Origin: Bifidobacterium sp. ESL0732 | GTDB lineage: Bacteria; Actinomycetota; Actinomycetes; Actinomycetales; Bifidobacteriaceae | NCBI RefSeq assembly: GCF_029395535.1 | Contig: NZ_CP113920.1 | Span: 930,001-994,000, forward strand | Direction of reading: 5' to 3' | Length of the DNA stretch: 64,000 nt | In this document: positions 17,394-26,580 of the stretch, in pieces | Numbering within the stretch: position 1 is the stretch's first letter | How the letters are laid out: each line of letters opens with the position of its first letter | The notes under the pieces: model-generated | Databases searched by the model: none | Told to the model about the DNA's origin: nothing | Seen by the model: only the letters and a program-made list of their open reading frames with translations | Made by a program: the position numbers and the translations under genes

Positions 17394-18497
17394 TCAGAGG
17401 GTCGTTTCCCCGGCAGGCTCATCGTCTACGATATGGAATTTCGGCAGCGTGATTTCGAAATCGGTGCCGCGGTTGTCATCGACGACCTTGACGTTGCCGC
17501 CGTGCAGCTGTGCCGCCCAGCGTGCGATGGACAACCCGAGGCCGGTGCCGCCGGATTCGGTGCCTGGACCGGACTTGCCCTTGACGAAACGGCGGAAGAT
17601 GTCGGCACGCGCCTCGGGAGGAATCTGCGAGCCGAAATTGACGACGTTGGTGACCACGGTGCCGTGGATTTTGTCTTCGTGGGCTTCGACCAGCACCGTG
17701 GTGTTGTCGGGCGAATGTTTGAAAGCGTTCGAGATGATGTTCGTGAAAAGCTGGCGCAGCCTGTCCTGATCGCCTTCGATTTCAATCGAATCGGGCACAT
17801 GCACGTCGACGTCGTGGGCGTGGCCGGCATCGGCGATTTCCAGCGGTTCCAGCGTTTCGTCAATGAAGTCGGCGAAGTTGAACTGCTCGATATTGAGGCT
17901 TGCCGCCCCGGCCTCCATACGTGAAAGGTCGAGTAGGAAGGCGATGAGGTCGGAAAGACGATGGGTCTGGTTCAGAATCCCTTCAAGATTGGCGGGAGTG
18001 GGTTCCACAACGCCGTCGGCCAAGTTCTCGAGCATCGCCTGCAGCGCGGAGACGGGAGTGCGCAGTTCGTGGGAGACGTTGGCGATCATGTCGCGCCGCA
18101 TCCGGTCGGCGTGCTGCAACTCCTCGGCCATCTCGTTGAACGAGCGGGCGAGCTGGCCCACCTCGTCGTTGCTGCGGGTACCCACCTTGACGCGCACCGT
18201 GTAGTCGCCTTCAGCCATCGCCTTGGCCGCGTCGCGCATCTGGCGCAGGGGAGCGGTCAGGCCGCGTGAGAAGAAGTAGGTGATGCCGAGAGCTACGACA
18301 AGCGTCAGCGGCATGGCGATCCACCCGCTCAATCCCATTTTCAGGAGGAACCAAGCCATGACGAAGGCGATGGCGGTTGCCACAACGATGATGACGCTCA
18401 GCTCGGCCTTCAACGATGAGAACAAGCCTATCGGGCGTTCGTTGTCCAATATTTTCTTGCCGGATTGATGTGTGCGGTTGTTCTTCGCTGTAGTCAC
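17394..18497 (-). CDS. Membrane sensor histidine kinase
   Basis: 367 aa with a GTG start. Two closely spaced membrane helices (about 33-52 and 54-73) leave almost no external loop, so the signal is probably sensed in or at the membrane. HAMP follows (about 74-127), then HisKA with NVSHELRTPVSALQ and HATPase with TNIISNAFKHS and GTGLGLSIARW. It lies downstream of its response regulator, separated by a small hairpin (18541-18556) that could lower kinase expression. The stimulus is unknown. Confidence 0.93.
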   Translation of the reverse strand: MTTAKNNRTHQSGKKILDNERPIGLFSSLKAELSVIIVVATAIAFVMAWFLLKMGLSGWIAMPLTLVVALGITYFFSRGLTAPLRQMRDAAKAMAEGDYTVRVKVGTRSNDEVGQLARSFNEMAEELQHADRMRRDMIANVSHELRTPVSALQAMLENLADGVVEPTPANLEGILNQTHRLSDLIAFLLDLSRMEAGAASLNIEQFNFADFIDETLEPLEIADAGHAHDVDVHVPDSIEIEGDQDRLRQLFTNIISNAFKHSPDNTTVLVEAHEDKIHGTVVTNVVNFGSQIPPEARADIFRRFVKGKSGPGTESGGTGLGLSIARWAAQLHGGNVKVVDDNRGTDFEITLPKFHIVDDEPAGETTL

Positions 18498-18540
18498 TGT
18501 ATTCTCTTATAAACCCTTGTAAATCAATGTATATGAAAAG

Positions 18541-18556
18541 CAGCCCCGTAGGGCTG
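18541..18556 (-). terminator. Hairpin between response regulator and kinase
   Basis: On the minus strand CAGCCC-TACG-GGGCTG (UACG tetraloop) is followed by CTTTTC. This would be a weak terminator or attenuator in the regulator-kinase transcript. Confidence 0.5.
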
Positions 18557-18571
18557 TTGAATTGCTGCTGG

Positions 18572-19318
18572 CTACTGGACGGACGGCGTCGCGGCGTTGC
18601 CGTCCTCGGGAGGCTCGAAGGCGTAGCCTACGCCGTGCGCGGTGCGAATCAGGTCGCTGCCAAGCTTGTGGCGAAGGGCCTTGACGTGCGAATCGACAGT
18701 ACGGGTGCCGGAAGCGTCCGGCCAATCCCAGACCTCTTCCAAGAGCTTCTCGCGTTTGAAGACGGACTTTGGTTTGCGGGCCAGCGTGGCAAGAAGGTCG
18801 AATTCCGTAGGGGTGAGATGCACCTGTTTGCCGTCTTGGGTCACGATGCGCTGACGCGGGTCGATGACCAGCGTTCCAAAGTCCAGCACCTTTTCGTTCT
18901 CGTTGTTCTTGGCGATGAGGGTGGCGCGTTCGACGCGGCGCAGCAGCGCCTCACAACGGGCGATAAGTTCACGCGGGGAGAACGGCTTGGTCATGTAGTC
19001 GTCGGCACCGGCGGAAAGTCCCATCACCTTGTCGGCCTCGGAATCGCGGGCGGTGAGCATGAGCACCGGCACCGGGCGTTCGGCGATGATGCGTTTGGTG
19101 GCTTCGATGCCGTCCATGACGGGCAGCATGATGTCCATGATGACCAGATCAGGCTTGATTTGGCTTGCGGCGCGTACGGCACTCGCTCCATCTCCTGCCA
19201 CACGTGCGGTCCAACCGTTGGCTGTGATGCGTTGCGCGATTGCCGTGGCGAGATCGGGCTCGTCCTCGACCACCAAGATGGTACGTGGGGTCTTCTGATG
19301 TGCCGAAGTGTTGAGCAT
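18572..19318 (-). CDS. OmpR/PhoB-type response regulator
   Basis: 248 aa from the ATG at 19318, chosen because GGAGG lies 5 nt upstream; an earlier ATG at 19342 lacks a site. The receiver has the acidic pocket VVEDE, the phospho-acceptor D62 in DLVIMDIMLP, and Lys in YMTKPFSPRE. The C-terminal winged helix (about 145-235) contains LTPTEFDLLATLARK and TVDSHVKALRHKLG. It pairs with the downstream kinase; targets are unknown. Confidence 0.94.
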   Translation of the reverse strand: MLNTSAHQKTPRTILVVEDEPDLATAIAQRITANGWTARVAGDGASAVRAASQIKPDLVIMDIMLPVMDGIEATKRIIAERPVPVLMLTARDSEADKVMGLSAGADDYMTKPFSPRELIARCEALLRRVERATLIAKNNENEKVLDFGTLVIDPRQRIVTQDGKQVHLTPTEFDLLATLARKPKSVFKREKLLEEVWDWPDASGTRTVDSHVKALRHKLGSDLIRTAHGVGYAFEPPEDGNAATPSVQ

Positions 19319-19500
19319 GTGTCCTCCGCCTTTCAAAAACATTGCTACAAATAATCTATTATAGGTTCCGGCGCACCCAATTTGCTGCGAGGCGAGGTTT
19401 CCAGCCGTTTCTCTGCGGTTTTGTCGGTTCGCGGCAAGGGTAAACGTCCGCGGCGCGTGAAAAACTTATACACATTGCGTTTGAGCGTCTCGGAGGTTCC

Positions 19501-20112
19501 ATGGATTACAAAGTTGGAGATGTTGTCGTTTATCCGCGTCACGGTGCGGCGAAGGTGACGGCCTTCGAAAAACGTACGGTAAAAGGCGTCACACGCGACT
19601 ATCTGCAGCTTTCGGTACTTTCCAGCGATGGGCTGGTCATCGAGGTGCCGGTCGAGAATGCCAAGAAGGTCGGCATCCGCAATATCGTAGACGGCAAGGA
19701 AGTCGCCAAGGTCTTTGAGATTCTGCGCACGCCGATTGTTGACAACGAGAAGATGAACTGGTCAAGGCGTTACAAGTTGAACGTCGAGAAGATCGCTACT
19801 GGTGAGGTCAACAAGATTGCCGAAGTCGTGCGCGACCTGGCCCAGCGCGACGTTGACGAGCATGGTCTTTCCGCAGGCGAGAAGCGCATGCTTACGCGCG
19901 CCCGCAATATCCTTACTTCCGAAATCGCGCTTTCCGAACATATCGAAGAGGACGAGGCCCAGCACTTGCTTGACGTCAATCTCGGGTATGCAGAGCCTAC
20001 GGAAGAGGATGCCAAGCACCATTCCGAGGCTCCTGAAGAACCGGCGAACCAGACGCTGGCAAGGATTGAAGCCGAAAACAAGGATGCCAAAGGTTCCAAG
20101 AAAAAGAAGTGA
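19501..20112 (+). CDS. carD: CarD-family RNA polymerase-binding transcription factor
   Basis: 203 aa. The N-terminal RNAP-interaction Tudor-like domain (MDYKVGDVVVYPRHGAAKV) is followed by the helical DNA-binding domain with NWSRRYKLNVEKIATG. CarD binds the beta subunit and stabilises open promoter complexes, especially at rRNA promoters. The last ~40 residues are charged and Lys-rich, longer than the ~162-aa mycobacterial protein. Monocistronic, ending at the hairpin 20163-20200. Confidence 0.95.
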   Translation: MDYKVGDVVVYPRHGAAKVTAFEKRTVKGVTRDYLQLSVLSSDGLVIEVPVENAKKVGIRNIVDGKEVAKVFEILRTPIVDNEKMNWSRRYKLNVEKIATGEVNKIAEVVRDLAQRDVDEHGLSAGEKRMLTRARNILTSEIALSEHIEEDEAQHLLDVNLGYAEPTEEDAKHHSEAPEEPANQTLARIEAENKDAKGSKKKK

Positions 20113-20162
20113 TTTTTTCTTGATTCCGGCTGATAAAGCCGCATGTCTGATTTTCCAAATAA

Positions 20163-20200
20163 GTTGAGGGCCATCTCGATGCGAAGAGATGGCCCTCAAC
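20163..20200. terminator. Bidirectional terminator between carD and the metal permease
   Basis: A 15-bp perfect stem (GTTGAGGGCCATCTC and its complement) with an 8-nt loop lies between convergent genes. T-rich sequence follows about 13 nt later on the plus strand. Confidence 0.75.
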
Positions 20201-20216
20201 TATACAGTGCGTCTTT

Positions 20217-21053
20217 TTAACGGCGACGCAATGCTTCCACGCCTTTGGCGACAAGCCAGAAAAGCGTCGAGATGGTGACAATCACAAAGCTCGGCGGGGT
20301 GGGGAACATGGCTGAGATGACCAATCCGCCCCAAATCGAGACCAGACACAAGACGCTTGAAACGGTCATCGAACGCAGCGGTGTGCTGGTCATGATGTTC
20401 GCCGTGGCGGCGGGAGTGACCACCAGCGCGAAAATGAGCAACGTGCCGACAGCGGGCACCGCGATGGTGATGACGCCGGCCATGATGGCCATGAACAGCA
20501 CGTTCATCACACCGATCGGCACGCCCTTGGCCTGAGCCACCTGCTCGTCCAATGAGCTGAAGAGCAGCGGGCGATAGACTATGGCCATCACCGCGAGCAA
20601 CAGCACGTCGAAAATCGCGAAGCCCAGCACTTGGTCGTTGGTGATAGTCAATATCGACCCGAAAAGAATGGCCTGCATCTGCTGCGAGGCCGAACTGGAC
20701 ATGCGCGAGAAAAAGAGGCCCAAGCCGGTGGCAAAGGCGAGCACCGTGCCGGTCGCGATTTCGCGTTGTGAGGCCTTTTTGCCCAATGCCCCGATGGTCA
20801 GCGCCCCGCCAAGCGCGAAGATGCCGAGGCCAAGTGAGACCGGCAGGCCCAGCAAAACGGCTCCCGTGGCTCCCGGCAGACCGATATGTGCCAGCGCGTG
20901 CGCGGCGAATGTCGAATGCCGGGCGATGGTGAAGTAGCCCATTACTCCCGCGGCAAGAGCGATGCAAAGCCCGGCGATGAAGGCGTTGTGCATGAACGGC
21001 ACCGAAAGTGTTTCCATCCATTCATGGTTGAAACTGAATTGGATATGGCTCAT
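20217..21053 (-). CDS. Zn/Mn-type metal ABC transporter permease (ABC-3 family)
   Basis: 278 aa with about eight membrane helices. Segments such as AHALAHIGLPGATGAVLLG, the family's cytoplasmic loop, and VPAVGTLLIFALVVTPAATA are typical of ZnuB/MntB permeases. Its ATG overlaps the ATPase stop by 4 nt (TCAT, 21050-21053), giving a two-gene operon. It would move the metal delivered by the binding protein at 22359-23465. The exact metal cannot be fixed by sequence. Confidence 0.9.
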   Translation of the reverse strand: MSHIQFSFNHEWMETLSVPFMHNAFIAGLCIALAAGVMGYFTIARHSTFAAHALAHIGLPGATGAVLLGLPVSLGLGIFALGGALTIGALGKKASQREIATGTVLAFATGLGLFFSRMSSSASQQMQAILFGSILTITNDQVLGFAIFDVLLLAVMAIVYRPLLFSSLDEQVAQAKGVPIGVMNVLFMAIMAGVITIAVPAVGTLLIFALVVTPAATANIMTSTPLRSMTVSSVLCLVSIWGGLVISAMFPTPPSFVIVTISTLFWLVAKGVEALRRR

Positions 21054-22084
21054 AGCCCTGCCTCCTGCCGCTGGTTTCCTTCATTCCTGTCCGCTTGTCC
21101 CGCATCTTTCTCGGGTTTGGAGGAAATCTTCTTTTCGAAATATCGTGGTTTTTCTTGCGTGACGTTCGAATCATGATGGATGTTTTCGATTGTCGAGGTT
21201 TCTTCATGATGATGGAAACTGGCCACTTCGTCGGGCTTGTGGATGTCCGGCGTGACGTCGTCGGGTTCGTCGGGGCCTGGAGTTACGAACATATCGCCCT
21301 GAGGTGTGGTGACCACTTGCACCTTCGTACCATAGAGATGGGTGAGCAGGTCGGCGTCCAGGACCTCGTTCATCTTCGCATAGTGCGGGTGCCCGTCCAA
21401 GAGATAGACGGCGCCGTCAAGGATCGGCAGCAACATGTTGAGGTCGTGGGCCACCACCTGGATGGTCATGCCCATTTCGTGGTTGAGTTTGGCCAACACG
21501 TGCACCGTCTCACGTTGGGCGGCAAGGTCAAGGTTGGCCAACGGCTCATCAAGCATCAACAGTTTTGGCCCGCCCACCAGCGCCTGGGCGATGGCGACTC
21601 GTTGGCGCAGGCCTCCCGAAAGTTCGGAAAGACGGTAATGGCGTTTGTCGTCGACGCCGGTGAAAACCATGGCCTCGCGCGCCTGTGCCCGTTGCGCTCG
21701 CGTGGTGGGATGGATGCCGAATCGCGTCCCGGTCAGCCCCAGCAACACTGATTGCTCTGCGGTGAGGTTCGATTCGATATCGCTGGCGTAGTTCTGCGGC
21801 ACATAGCCGATCAAATGGTTGGTCGTGCCGGCTGCCTCGCCAAGCACGGTCAGACTGCCGGCAAACAGGGGGAGAAGCCCGAGTTCCGCCTTCATCATCG
21901 TGGTTTTGCCGGCGCCGTTCGTGCCGACGATGGCGGTGATGGAACCTGAGGGAATCGAAAAATTGCCATGCTGCCAAATGATTCTTTCGCCGCGTTTGAT
22001 ACCGGTGTCGCGGAAGACCAAAGCAGGCTTGTCTCCCTCGGTTCCGGCTCCCTGTTCCGTCTTGGCTTTCGTCTCGATGCTCAT
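21050..22084 (-). CDS. Metal ABC transporter ATP-binding protein with His-rich tail
   Basis: 344 aa from the ATG at 22084; an in-frame ATG at 22120 is less likely. Walker A is GTNGAGKTT, the signature is LSGGLRQRVAIAQAL and Walker B is KLLMLDEPLANLD. After the ~255-residue ATPase comes an ~80-aa acidic tail with His clusters near residues 290-305 (FHHHEE, NIHHDS), which could bind zinc and sense or buffer it. A Fur-box-like operator lies at 22153-22171. Confidence 0.9.
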   Translation of the reverse strand: MSIETKAKTEQGAGTEGDKPALVFRDTGIKRGERIIWQHGNFSIPSGSITAIVGTNGAGKTTMMKAELGLLPLFAGSLTVLGEAAGTTNHLIGYVPQNYASDIESNLTAEQSVLLGLTGTRFGIHPTTRAQRAQAREAMVFTGVDDKRHYRLSELSGGLRQRVAIAQALVGGPKLLMLDEPLANLDLAAQRETVHVLAKLNHEMGMTIQVVAHDLNMLLPILDGAVYLLDGHPHYAKMNEVLDADLLTHLYGTKVQVVTTPQGDMFVTPGPDEPDDVTPDIHKPDEVASFHHHEETSTIENIHHDSNVTQEKPRYFEKKISSKPEKDAGQADRNEGNQRQEAGL

Positions 22085-22152
22085 AGTTGTCTTTCTTTTC
22101 GCTTGCAGGCGTTCGAACACTACTTAACGATTGATGAATACTTATTATAATT

Positions 22153-22171
22153 GAAATTGAAAATCATTCTC
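22153..22171 (-). promoter_or_regulatory. Fur/Zur-like operator upstream of the ABC operon
   Basis: GAAATTGAAAATCATTCTC matches 15 of 19 positions of the classical Fur box GATAATGATAATCATTATC. It lies about 70 bp before the ATPase start. A 16/19 match stands before the partner binding-protein gene. Confidence 0.65.
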
Positions 22172-22250
22172 AATTAGAATGAAATTGTCCGCTCAGCGAA
22201 AGCCGGTTTAAACAGGAAAGTCGGACGGGGAAGTCTGATATGTAATAAAC

Positions 22251-22302
22251 AGATGCATGGCACCAACCATTGATTGTCGCCATCGGTTGGTGCCATGCAT
22301 CT
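22251..22302 (-). terminator. Long hairpin downstream of the metal-binding protein gene
   Basis: An 18-bp perfect stem (AGATGCATGGCACCAACC and complement) with a 16-nt loop. On the minus strand it is followed by GTTTATTA. It is the second of two tandem hairpins. Confidence 0.65.
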
Positions 22303-22317
22303 GTACTTAAACGCTTT

Positions 22318-22354
22318 AACGCAGCAGACAGCCTGGCGGACTGTTTGCTGCGTT
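22318..22354 (-). terminator. Hairpin directly after the metal-binding protein gene
   Basis: AACGCAGCAGACAG pairs (13/14) with CTGTTTGCTGCGTT around a 9-nt loop, immediately past the stop at 22359. Confidence 0.65.
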
Positions 22355-22358
22355 GCTT

Positions 22359-23465
22359 TCACTTGCCTGGGTCGGTCTGACCTGCATTGGAAGGCACCGT
22401 AGCGTTGCCTGAGGTTGAGGGCTGCTGCTGATTGGAATTTGTGCCATTGCCGGATTCGTTGGATTGACCGGATTGCGAGGACTTGTCCGAGTTGTCGCCG
22501 GTTCCGACTTTCTGATGGTCGGCTTCACTGGCCTTGAAATCTGTCATGGCCTTGTCGATGCTTTTCATCAGCGTAGTAATCCAGCCGGTGAGTGTGGTCT
22601 GGTCCTGTGGCATCTGCTCGCTGACATCGACAACGGGCACTTCGGTGCGTCCCGCCGTTCCGGTGAGCAGATTGGTGGTATTGCTGGCTTCCTGCGTGTT
22701 GTTGATGAGCAGATTGACGTCGCGGCCTGAAATCAGATGCTGGAACTTCTGTAGGTCGCTGGGAGCCGGTTCGCCTTCGGAACTGACGGCCTGTGTATAG
22801 CCTTTGGGCGTCTTATCGTTGAAACCTAGGTCGTCCATAAGATAGTAGGCCACCGGCTCCGTGGCGCCGTAAGTGGCGTCTTTGTGCTTTTGTGAGAACG
22901 CCTTCATGGAATCTTCGAGTTTGGCTTCGCGTGCTTTCCATGTCTTAAGCCTTGCTTCAAACTGTTTGGCTTTGGCGGGTCTTGCCTTGGCGAAGGCGTC
23001 CTCCAGCTCCGTGGCGGTGGCCTTTCTCGCATCCTTGGAGAACCAAAGATGCGGATTGTCACCGGTGCTTGCCCCGACCGCGGTAGCTGCCGAGACGCTG
23101 GTGGTGCCTTTGGTAAGAGATTTGCTAGCCCAGTTGTCGTATCCTGCGCCGTTGACGACCACAATCTCGGCGCTTTGTATTTTGGCCATATCGGCGGTCT
23201 GCGGCTCGAAATCATGGGCGTCGACGGAGACGGTGTTGACGATTGAGGTCACCTTGATGTCATTTCCGCCGATTTCCTTGGCCAACGATCCCCATTGGTT
23301 GATCGAAGCGACCACTTTGATCGGGCCGCTTGCCTGTTTTGAGCTGTCGTTGGATTTGCTTGGCGCTTGAGAATCATTGCCGCCACCGCAGGCCGCAAGA
23401 CCAAAAACCATGCATATCGAGCCTAGGAGAGCCGTGGCCTTGACCTGCCATCCGAAACGTTTCAT
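22359..23465 (-). CDS. Metal ABC transporter substrate-binding lipoprotein (ZnuA/TroA-like)
   Basis: 368 aa. A lipoprotein signal peptide ends at the lipobox LAAC near residue 26. The cluster A-I fold has metal ligands expected in VDAHDFEPQ and NPHLWFSKD plus a later acidic residue. There is no His-rich loop; the last ~50 residues are Ser/Asn/Gln-rich and disordered. It is transcribed separately from the permease-ATPase operon but shares the Fur-box-like control. Zinc is favoured by the partner's His-rich tail; manganese cannot be excluded. Confidence 0.9.
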   Translation of the reverse strand: MKRFGWQVKATALLGSICMVFGLAACGGGNDSQAPSKSNDSSKQASGPIKVVASINQWGSLAKEIGGNDIKVTSIVNTVSVDAHDFEPQTADMAKIQSAEIVVVNGAGYDNWASKSLTKGTTSVSAATAVGASTGDNPHLWFSKDARKATATELEDAFAKARPAKAKQFEARLKTWKAREAKLEDSMKAFSQKHKDATYGATEPVAYYLMDDLGFNDKTPKGYTQAVSSEGEPAPSDLQKFQHLISGRDVNLLINNTQEASNTTNLLTGTAGRTEVPVVDVSEQMPQDQTTLTGWITTLMKSIDKAMTDFKASEADHQKVGTGDNSDKSSQSGQSNESGNGTNSNQQQPSTSGNATVPSNAGQTDPGK

Positions 23466-23875
23466 GCTGACCCCTTAAATTGGTATTCGTTTGTCGCCGG
23501 TTCGCATCGTCTGTTGCGTAACGCTGATAGTTAAAGTATAGCGATAAGGTAATATACTGAAAATGAGAATCATTGTCAAATAGAACGTATGTTTTTATCG
23601 ATCGTAGGAAGGCCGGGGTTTTTGAAACCTGTTGATCACGTCGAGATGGATTTGAAAGCCCTTGATCTTCGTCGCGGCGTACTTGATGATTGATATTGCG
23701 AATCGCGTTTGGTTTTCTTTCCTTATAAATAGTTATAAGCAATGGATATGGCGTTGATGGTGGACACTTCTGCGTTTGTGATCCGTCTTCCCCTTAGAAT
23801 CGATAACTATCGTGTGCGGTCTGCAACAAGGCTGCATGAAATGTCGTAATAGCTTACTCAGATTAAGGAATCGGT
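23466..23875. other. Intergenic region between metal-binding protein gene and folD
   Basis: This 410-bp divergent spacer holds the Fur-box-like site at 23559-23577 near the left end. The AAGGAAT ribosome site of folD is at the right end. I see no further gene or RNA element in it. Confidence 0.6.
23559..23577 (-). promoter_or_regulatory. Fur/Zur-like operator upstream of the metal-binding protein gene
   Basis: GAAAATGAGAATCATTGTC matches 16 of 19 positions of the Fur box consensus, 94 bp upstream of the start. It is paired with a similar site before the ABC operon. Confidence 0.7.
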
Positions 23876-24772
23876 ATGGCACACGAGGAACGGACTCCTC
23901 TCAAGTTGGACGGAAAGGCTGCCGCGGGAGCCATCAAGGAGGATTTGCGAGGGCGTGTCGAAGCACTCAAGGCACAAGGCGTTCAGCCAGGCTTAGGCAC
24001 CATCCTCGTCGGCGACGACGTCGGCTCGCGCAAATACGTGGCCGGCAAACACAAGGATTGCGCCGAAGTCGGCATCGCCTCGATTGCCGTTGAGCTTCCC
24101 GAAACCGCCAGCCAGCAGGAGATTATCGATGCCGTGGAACGGCTCAACGCCGACCCGAAATGCACTGGCTACATCGTCCAGTTGCCCTTGCCGAAAGGCG
24201 TCGACACCAACGAGGTCATCGCCCACGTCGACCCGGCCAAGGATGCCGATGGCATGCATCCGGCCAATCTGGGCGAGCTGGTCACGCATATCGACGGCAG
24301 GAACCCGGCTCCGCAACCTTGCACGCCGCGCGGCATCATCGTATTGCTGAAGCACTATGGCATTGACCTCAAGGGCAAGGACGTCTGCGTCGTTGGCCGT
24401 GGCATCACCGTCGGGCGTACCATCGGCCTCATGCTCACTGCGAAAGATGTAAATGCCACCGTGACGCTGTGTCATACAGGGACAACGGATATTCAGAAGC
24501 ATCTGCGCCAAGCCGATATCATCGTCGCCGCCGTCGGCCGTGCCGGATTTGTAAAGCCTGAGGATGTGAAGCCCGGAGCGGTGTTGGTTGATGTCGGTGT
24601 CTCCCGCGTTTACGACGAAGAGGCCGAGCGCTACCGCGTGCGAGGCGATATCGACAAGACCTGCCATGCCCTGTCGTCCGCCTACACCCCGAATCCGGGG
24701 GGAGTGGGGCCGATGACCCGTGCCATGCTCTTGGCTAACGTCGTTGAGATGGCCGAGCGACAAATCGCCTGA
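23876..24772 (+). CDS. folD: Bifunctional methylene-THF dehydrogenase/cyclohydrolase FolD
   Basis: 298 aa. Interconverts 5,10-methylene-THF and 10-formyl-THF for purine and formyl-Met synthesis. The catalytic [10 protein letters not shown] (Y-x3-K), [22 protein letters not shown] and the NADP motif [11 protein letters not shown] are all present. Length is slightly above the ~285 typical because of a short N-terminal lead. AAGGAATCGGT precedes the ATG. Monocistronic between a divergent metal-uptake gene and rpsA. Confidence 0.96.
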   Translation: MAHEERTPLKLDGKAAAGAIKEDLRGRVEALKAQGVQPGLGTILVGDDVGSRKYVAGKHKDCAEVGIASIAVELPETASQQEIIDAVERLNADPKCTGYIVQLPLPKGVDTNEVIAHVDPAKDADGMHPANLGELVTHIDGRNPAPQPCTPRGIIVLLKHYGIDLKGKDVCVVGRGITVGRTIGLMLTAKDVNATVTLCHTGTTDIQKHLRQADIIVAAVGRAGFVKPEDVKPGAVLVDVGVSRVYDEEAERYRVRGDIDKTCHALSSAYTPNPGGVGPMTRAMLLANVVEMAERQIA

Positions 24773-24911
24773 GCTATTGGCGACACGCCCGGATTGTCTG
24801 CAACGCTTTGGCTAGGGCGACTAGTAATCTTATGACTTGCGTGGCCGTAAGGCCACCAACATAACTTAATAGGTAATATCCATCCAACTAATAACAAAGA
24901 AACCACTTTTA

Positions 24912-26399
24912 ATGGCAGAGAACAATAACGAAGTCACCAAGGTCGCGATCAACGATATCGGCACCGAAGAAGACTTCATCAAGGCAGTCGATTCCACCAT
25001 CAAGAATTTTGATGATGGTGATTTGGTTACGGGCACGGTCGTCAAGGTCGATCACGACGAAGTGCTGCTCGACATCGGCTACAAGACCGAGGGTGTCATT
25101 CCCTCCCGCGAACTTTCCATCAAGAAAGATGTCAATCCCGACGAAGTCGTCCAGGTCGGCGACACCGTCGAAGCCCTTGTCGTCACCAAGGAAGACAAGG
25201 AAGGACGTCTTATTCTGTCCAAGAAGCGTGCCCAGTATGAGCGCGCCTGGGGCGATATCGAAAAGATCAAGAATGACGACGGCGTTGTCGAAGGCACCGT
25301 TATCGAAGCTGTCAAGGGCGGCCTGATCGTCGACATCGGCCTGCGTGGCTTCCTGCCTGCTTCGCTCGTCGAAATGCGTCGCGTCCGCGACCTTTCGCCT
25401 TACATCGGCCAGAAGATCAAGGCCAAGATCCTTGAGCTCGACAAGAACCGCAACAACGTGGTCCTGTCTCGCCGTCAGTATCTTGAGGAGACCCAGTCCG
25501 AGGTCCGCGAGACCTTCCTGGCGCAGCTCAAGAAGGGCCAGATTCGTGAAGGCACCGTTTCCTCCATCGTCAACTTCGGCGCGTTCGTCGATCTCGGCGG
25601 GGTGGACGGCCTCATTCACGTTTCCGAGCTTTCCTGGAAGCACATCGACCACCCGTCCGAGGTCGTCAAGGTCGGCGACAAGGTCACCGTCGAGGTGCTC
25701 GACGTCGACATGGATCGCGAGCGTATCTCGCTGTCCCTCAAGGCGACGCAGGAAGATCCGTGGCAGCGCTTCGCACGCACCCACGTTCCCGGACAGATCG
25801 TCAAGGGCAAGGTCACCAAGATCGTGCAGTTCGGCGTGTTCGTTTCCGTCGAAGACGGCATCGAGGGCCTGGTCCACATTTCCGAGCTCGCCAACCGTCA
25901 CGTCGACAACCCGGAGACCGTCGTCAAGCAGGGCGAAGAGATCTTCGTCAAGGTCATCGACGTCGATCTCGACCGTCGCCGTATTTCCCTGTCCCTCAAG
26001 CAGGCCAACGACTCCGTCGATCCCGCTAGCGAGGACTTCGATCCCGCGCTTTATGGCATGCCTGCCGATTACGACGAGGATGGCAACTACAAGTACCCCG
26101 AAGGCTTCGACCCGCAGACCAACGAATGGATCGCCGGCTACGAGAAGCAGCGCGAGGAGTGGGAGAACCAGTATGCGGCCGCTCACGATTTGTGGGAGCA
26201 GCATAAGGCCTTCGTCGCCAAGGAACTCGACAATGCGGCTGAGTCCGCTGCCGAGGACGGCCAGGGTGCAGGTGAGCACGCTGAGAAGGCTTCTGAGGAA
26301 TCCACCAAGTACTCCTCGGAGAACGAATCCGAAGGCACGCTTGCCGGTTCCGACAAGCTCGCCGCTCTTCGTGAGGAGCTCCTCAAGGAGAAGAAGTGA
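24912..26399 (+). CDS. rpsA: 30S ribosomal protein S1
   Basis: 495 aa with four S1 OB-fold repeats starting near residues 36, 122, 208 and 293 (for example VKVDHDEVLLDIGYKTEG and VKGKVTKIVQFGVFVSV), as in actinobacterial S1 rather than the six-repeat enterobacterial form. The C-terminal ~100 residues are acidic, Glu/Ala-rich and variable. It binds mRNA leaders on the small subunit. Two tandem hairpins follow. Confidence 0.97.
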   Translation: MAENNNEVTKVAINDIGTEEDFIKAVDSTIKNFDDGDLVTGTVVKVDHDEVLLDIGYKTEGVIPSRELSIKKDVNPDEVVQVGDTVEALVVTKEDKEGRLILSKKRAQYERAWGDIEKIKNDDGVVEGTVIEAVKGGLIVDIGLRGFLPASLVEMRRVRDLSPYIGQKIKAKILELDKNRNNVVLSRRQYLEETQSEVRETFLAQLKKGQIREGTVSSIVNFGAFVDLGGVDGLIHVSELSWKHIDHPSEVVKVGDKVTVEVLDVDMDRERISLSLKATQEDPWQRFARTHVPGQIVKGKVTKIVQFGVFVSVEDGIEGLVHISELANRHVDNPETVVKQGEEIFVKVIDVDLDRRRISLSLKQANDSVDPASEDFDPALYGMPADYDEDGNYKYPEGFDPQTNEWIAGYEKQREEWENQYAAAHDLWEQHKAFVAKELDNAAESAAEDGQGAGEHAEKASEESTKYSSENESEGTLAGSDKLAALREELLKEKK

Positions 26400-26429
26400 A
26401 CTGAGATGCACCTCAGTGATTTTTAATGG

Positions 26430-26507
26430 ATTCTCTGCTGAAAGTCAAACATTTCAGTAGAGAATTTAAAAAGAGTACCAGCGTTAGCACTGGTACTCTT
26501 TTTTTAT
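26430..26507 (+). terminator. Tandem terminators after rpsA
   Basis: The first hairpin (26430-26465) is ATTCTCTGCTGAAA with TTTCAGTAGAGAAT. The second (26468-26503) is AAAAAGAGTACCAG with CTGGTACTCTTTTT, followed by more T residues. The second is a classical intrinsic terminator. Confidence 0.88.
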
Positions 26508-26523
26508 TCTTTCATCTCACCAG

Positions 26524-26564
26524 ATTGGGGTTATAGGCGAGAATATTCGGCTTATAACCCCAAT
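26524..26564 (-). terminator. Terminator after phosphoketolase gene
   Basis: ATTGGGGTTATAGGC pairs with GCTTATAACCCCAAT just past the xfp stop on the minus strand. Confidence 0.65.
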
Positions 26565-26580
26565 ATCGAATGGGGTTGGT

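Noticed and set aside
24909..26411. A 500-codon open frame antisense to rpsA
   Set aside because: It is a shadow of the strongly biased rpsA coding sequence, with repeated DL/DD patterns mirroring S1 repeats.
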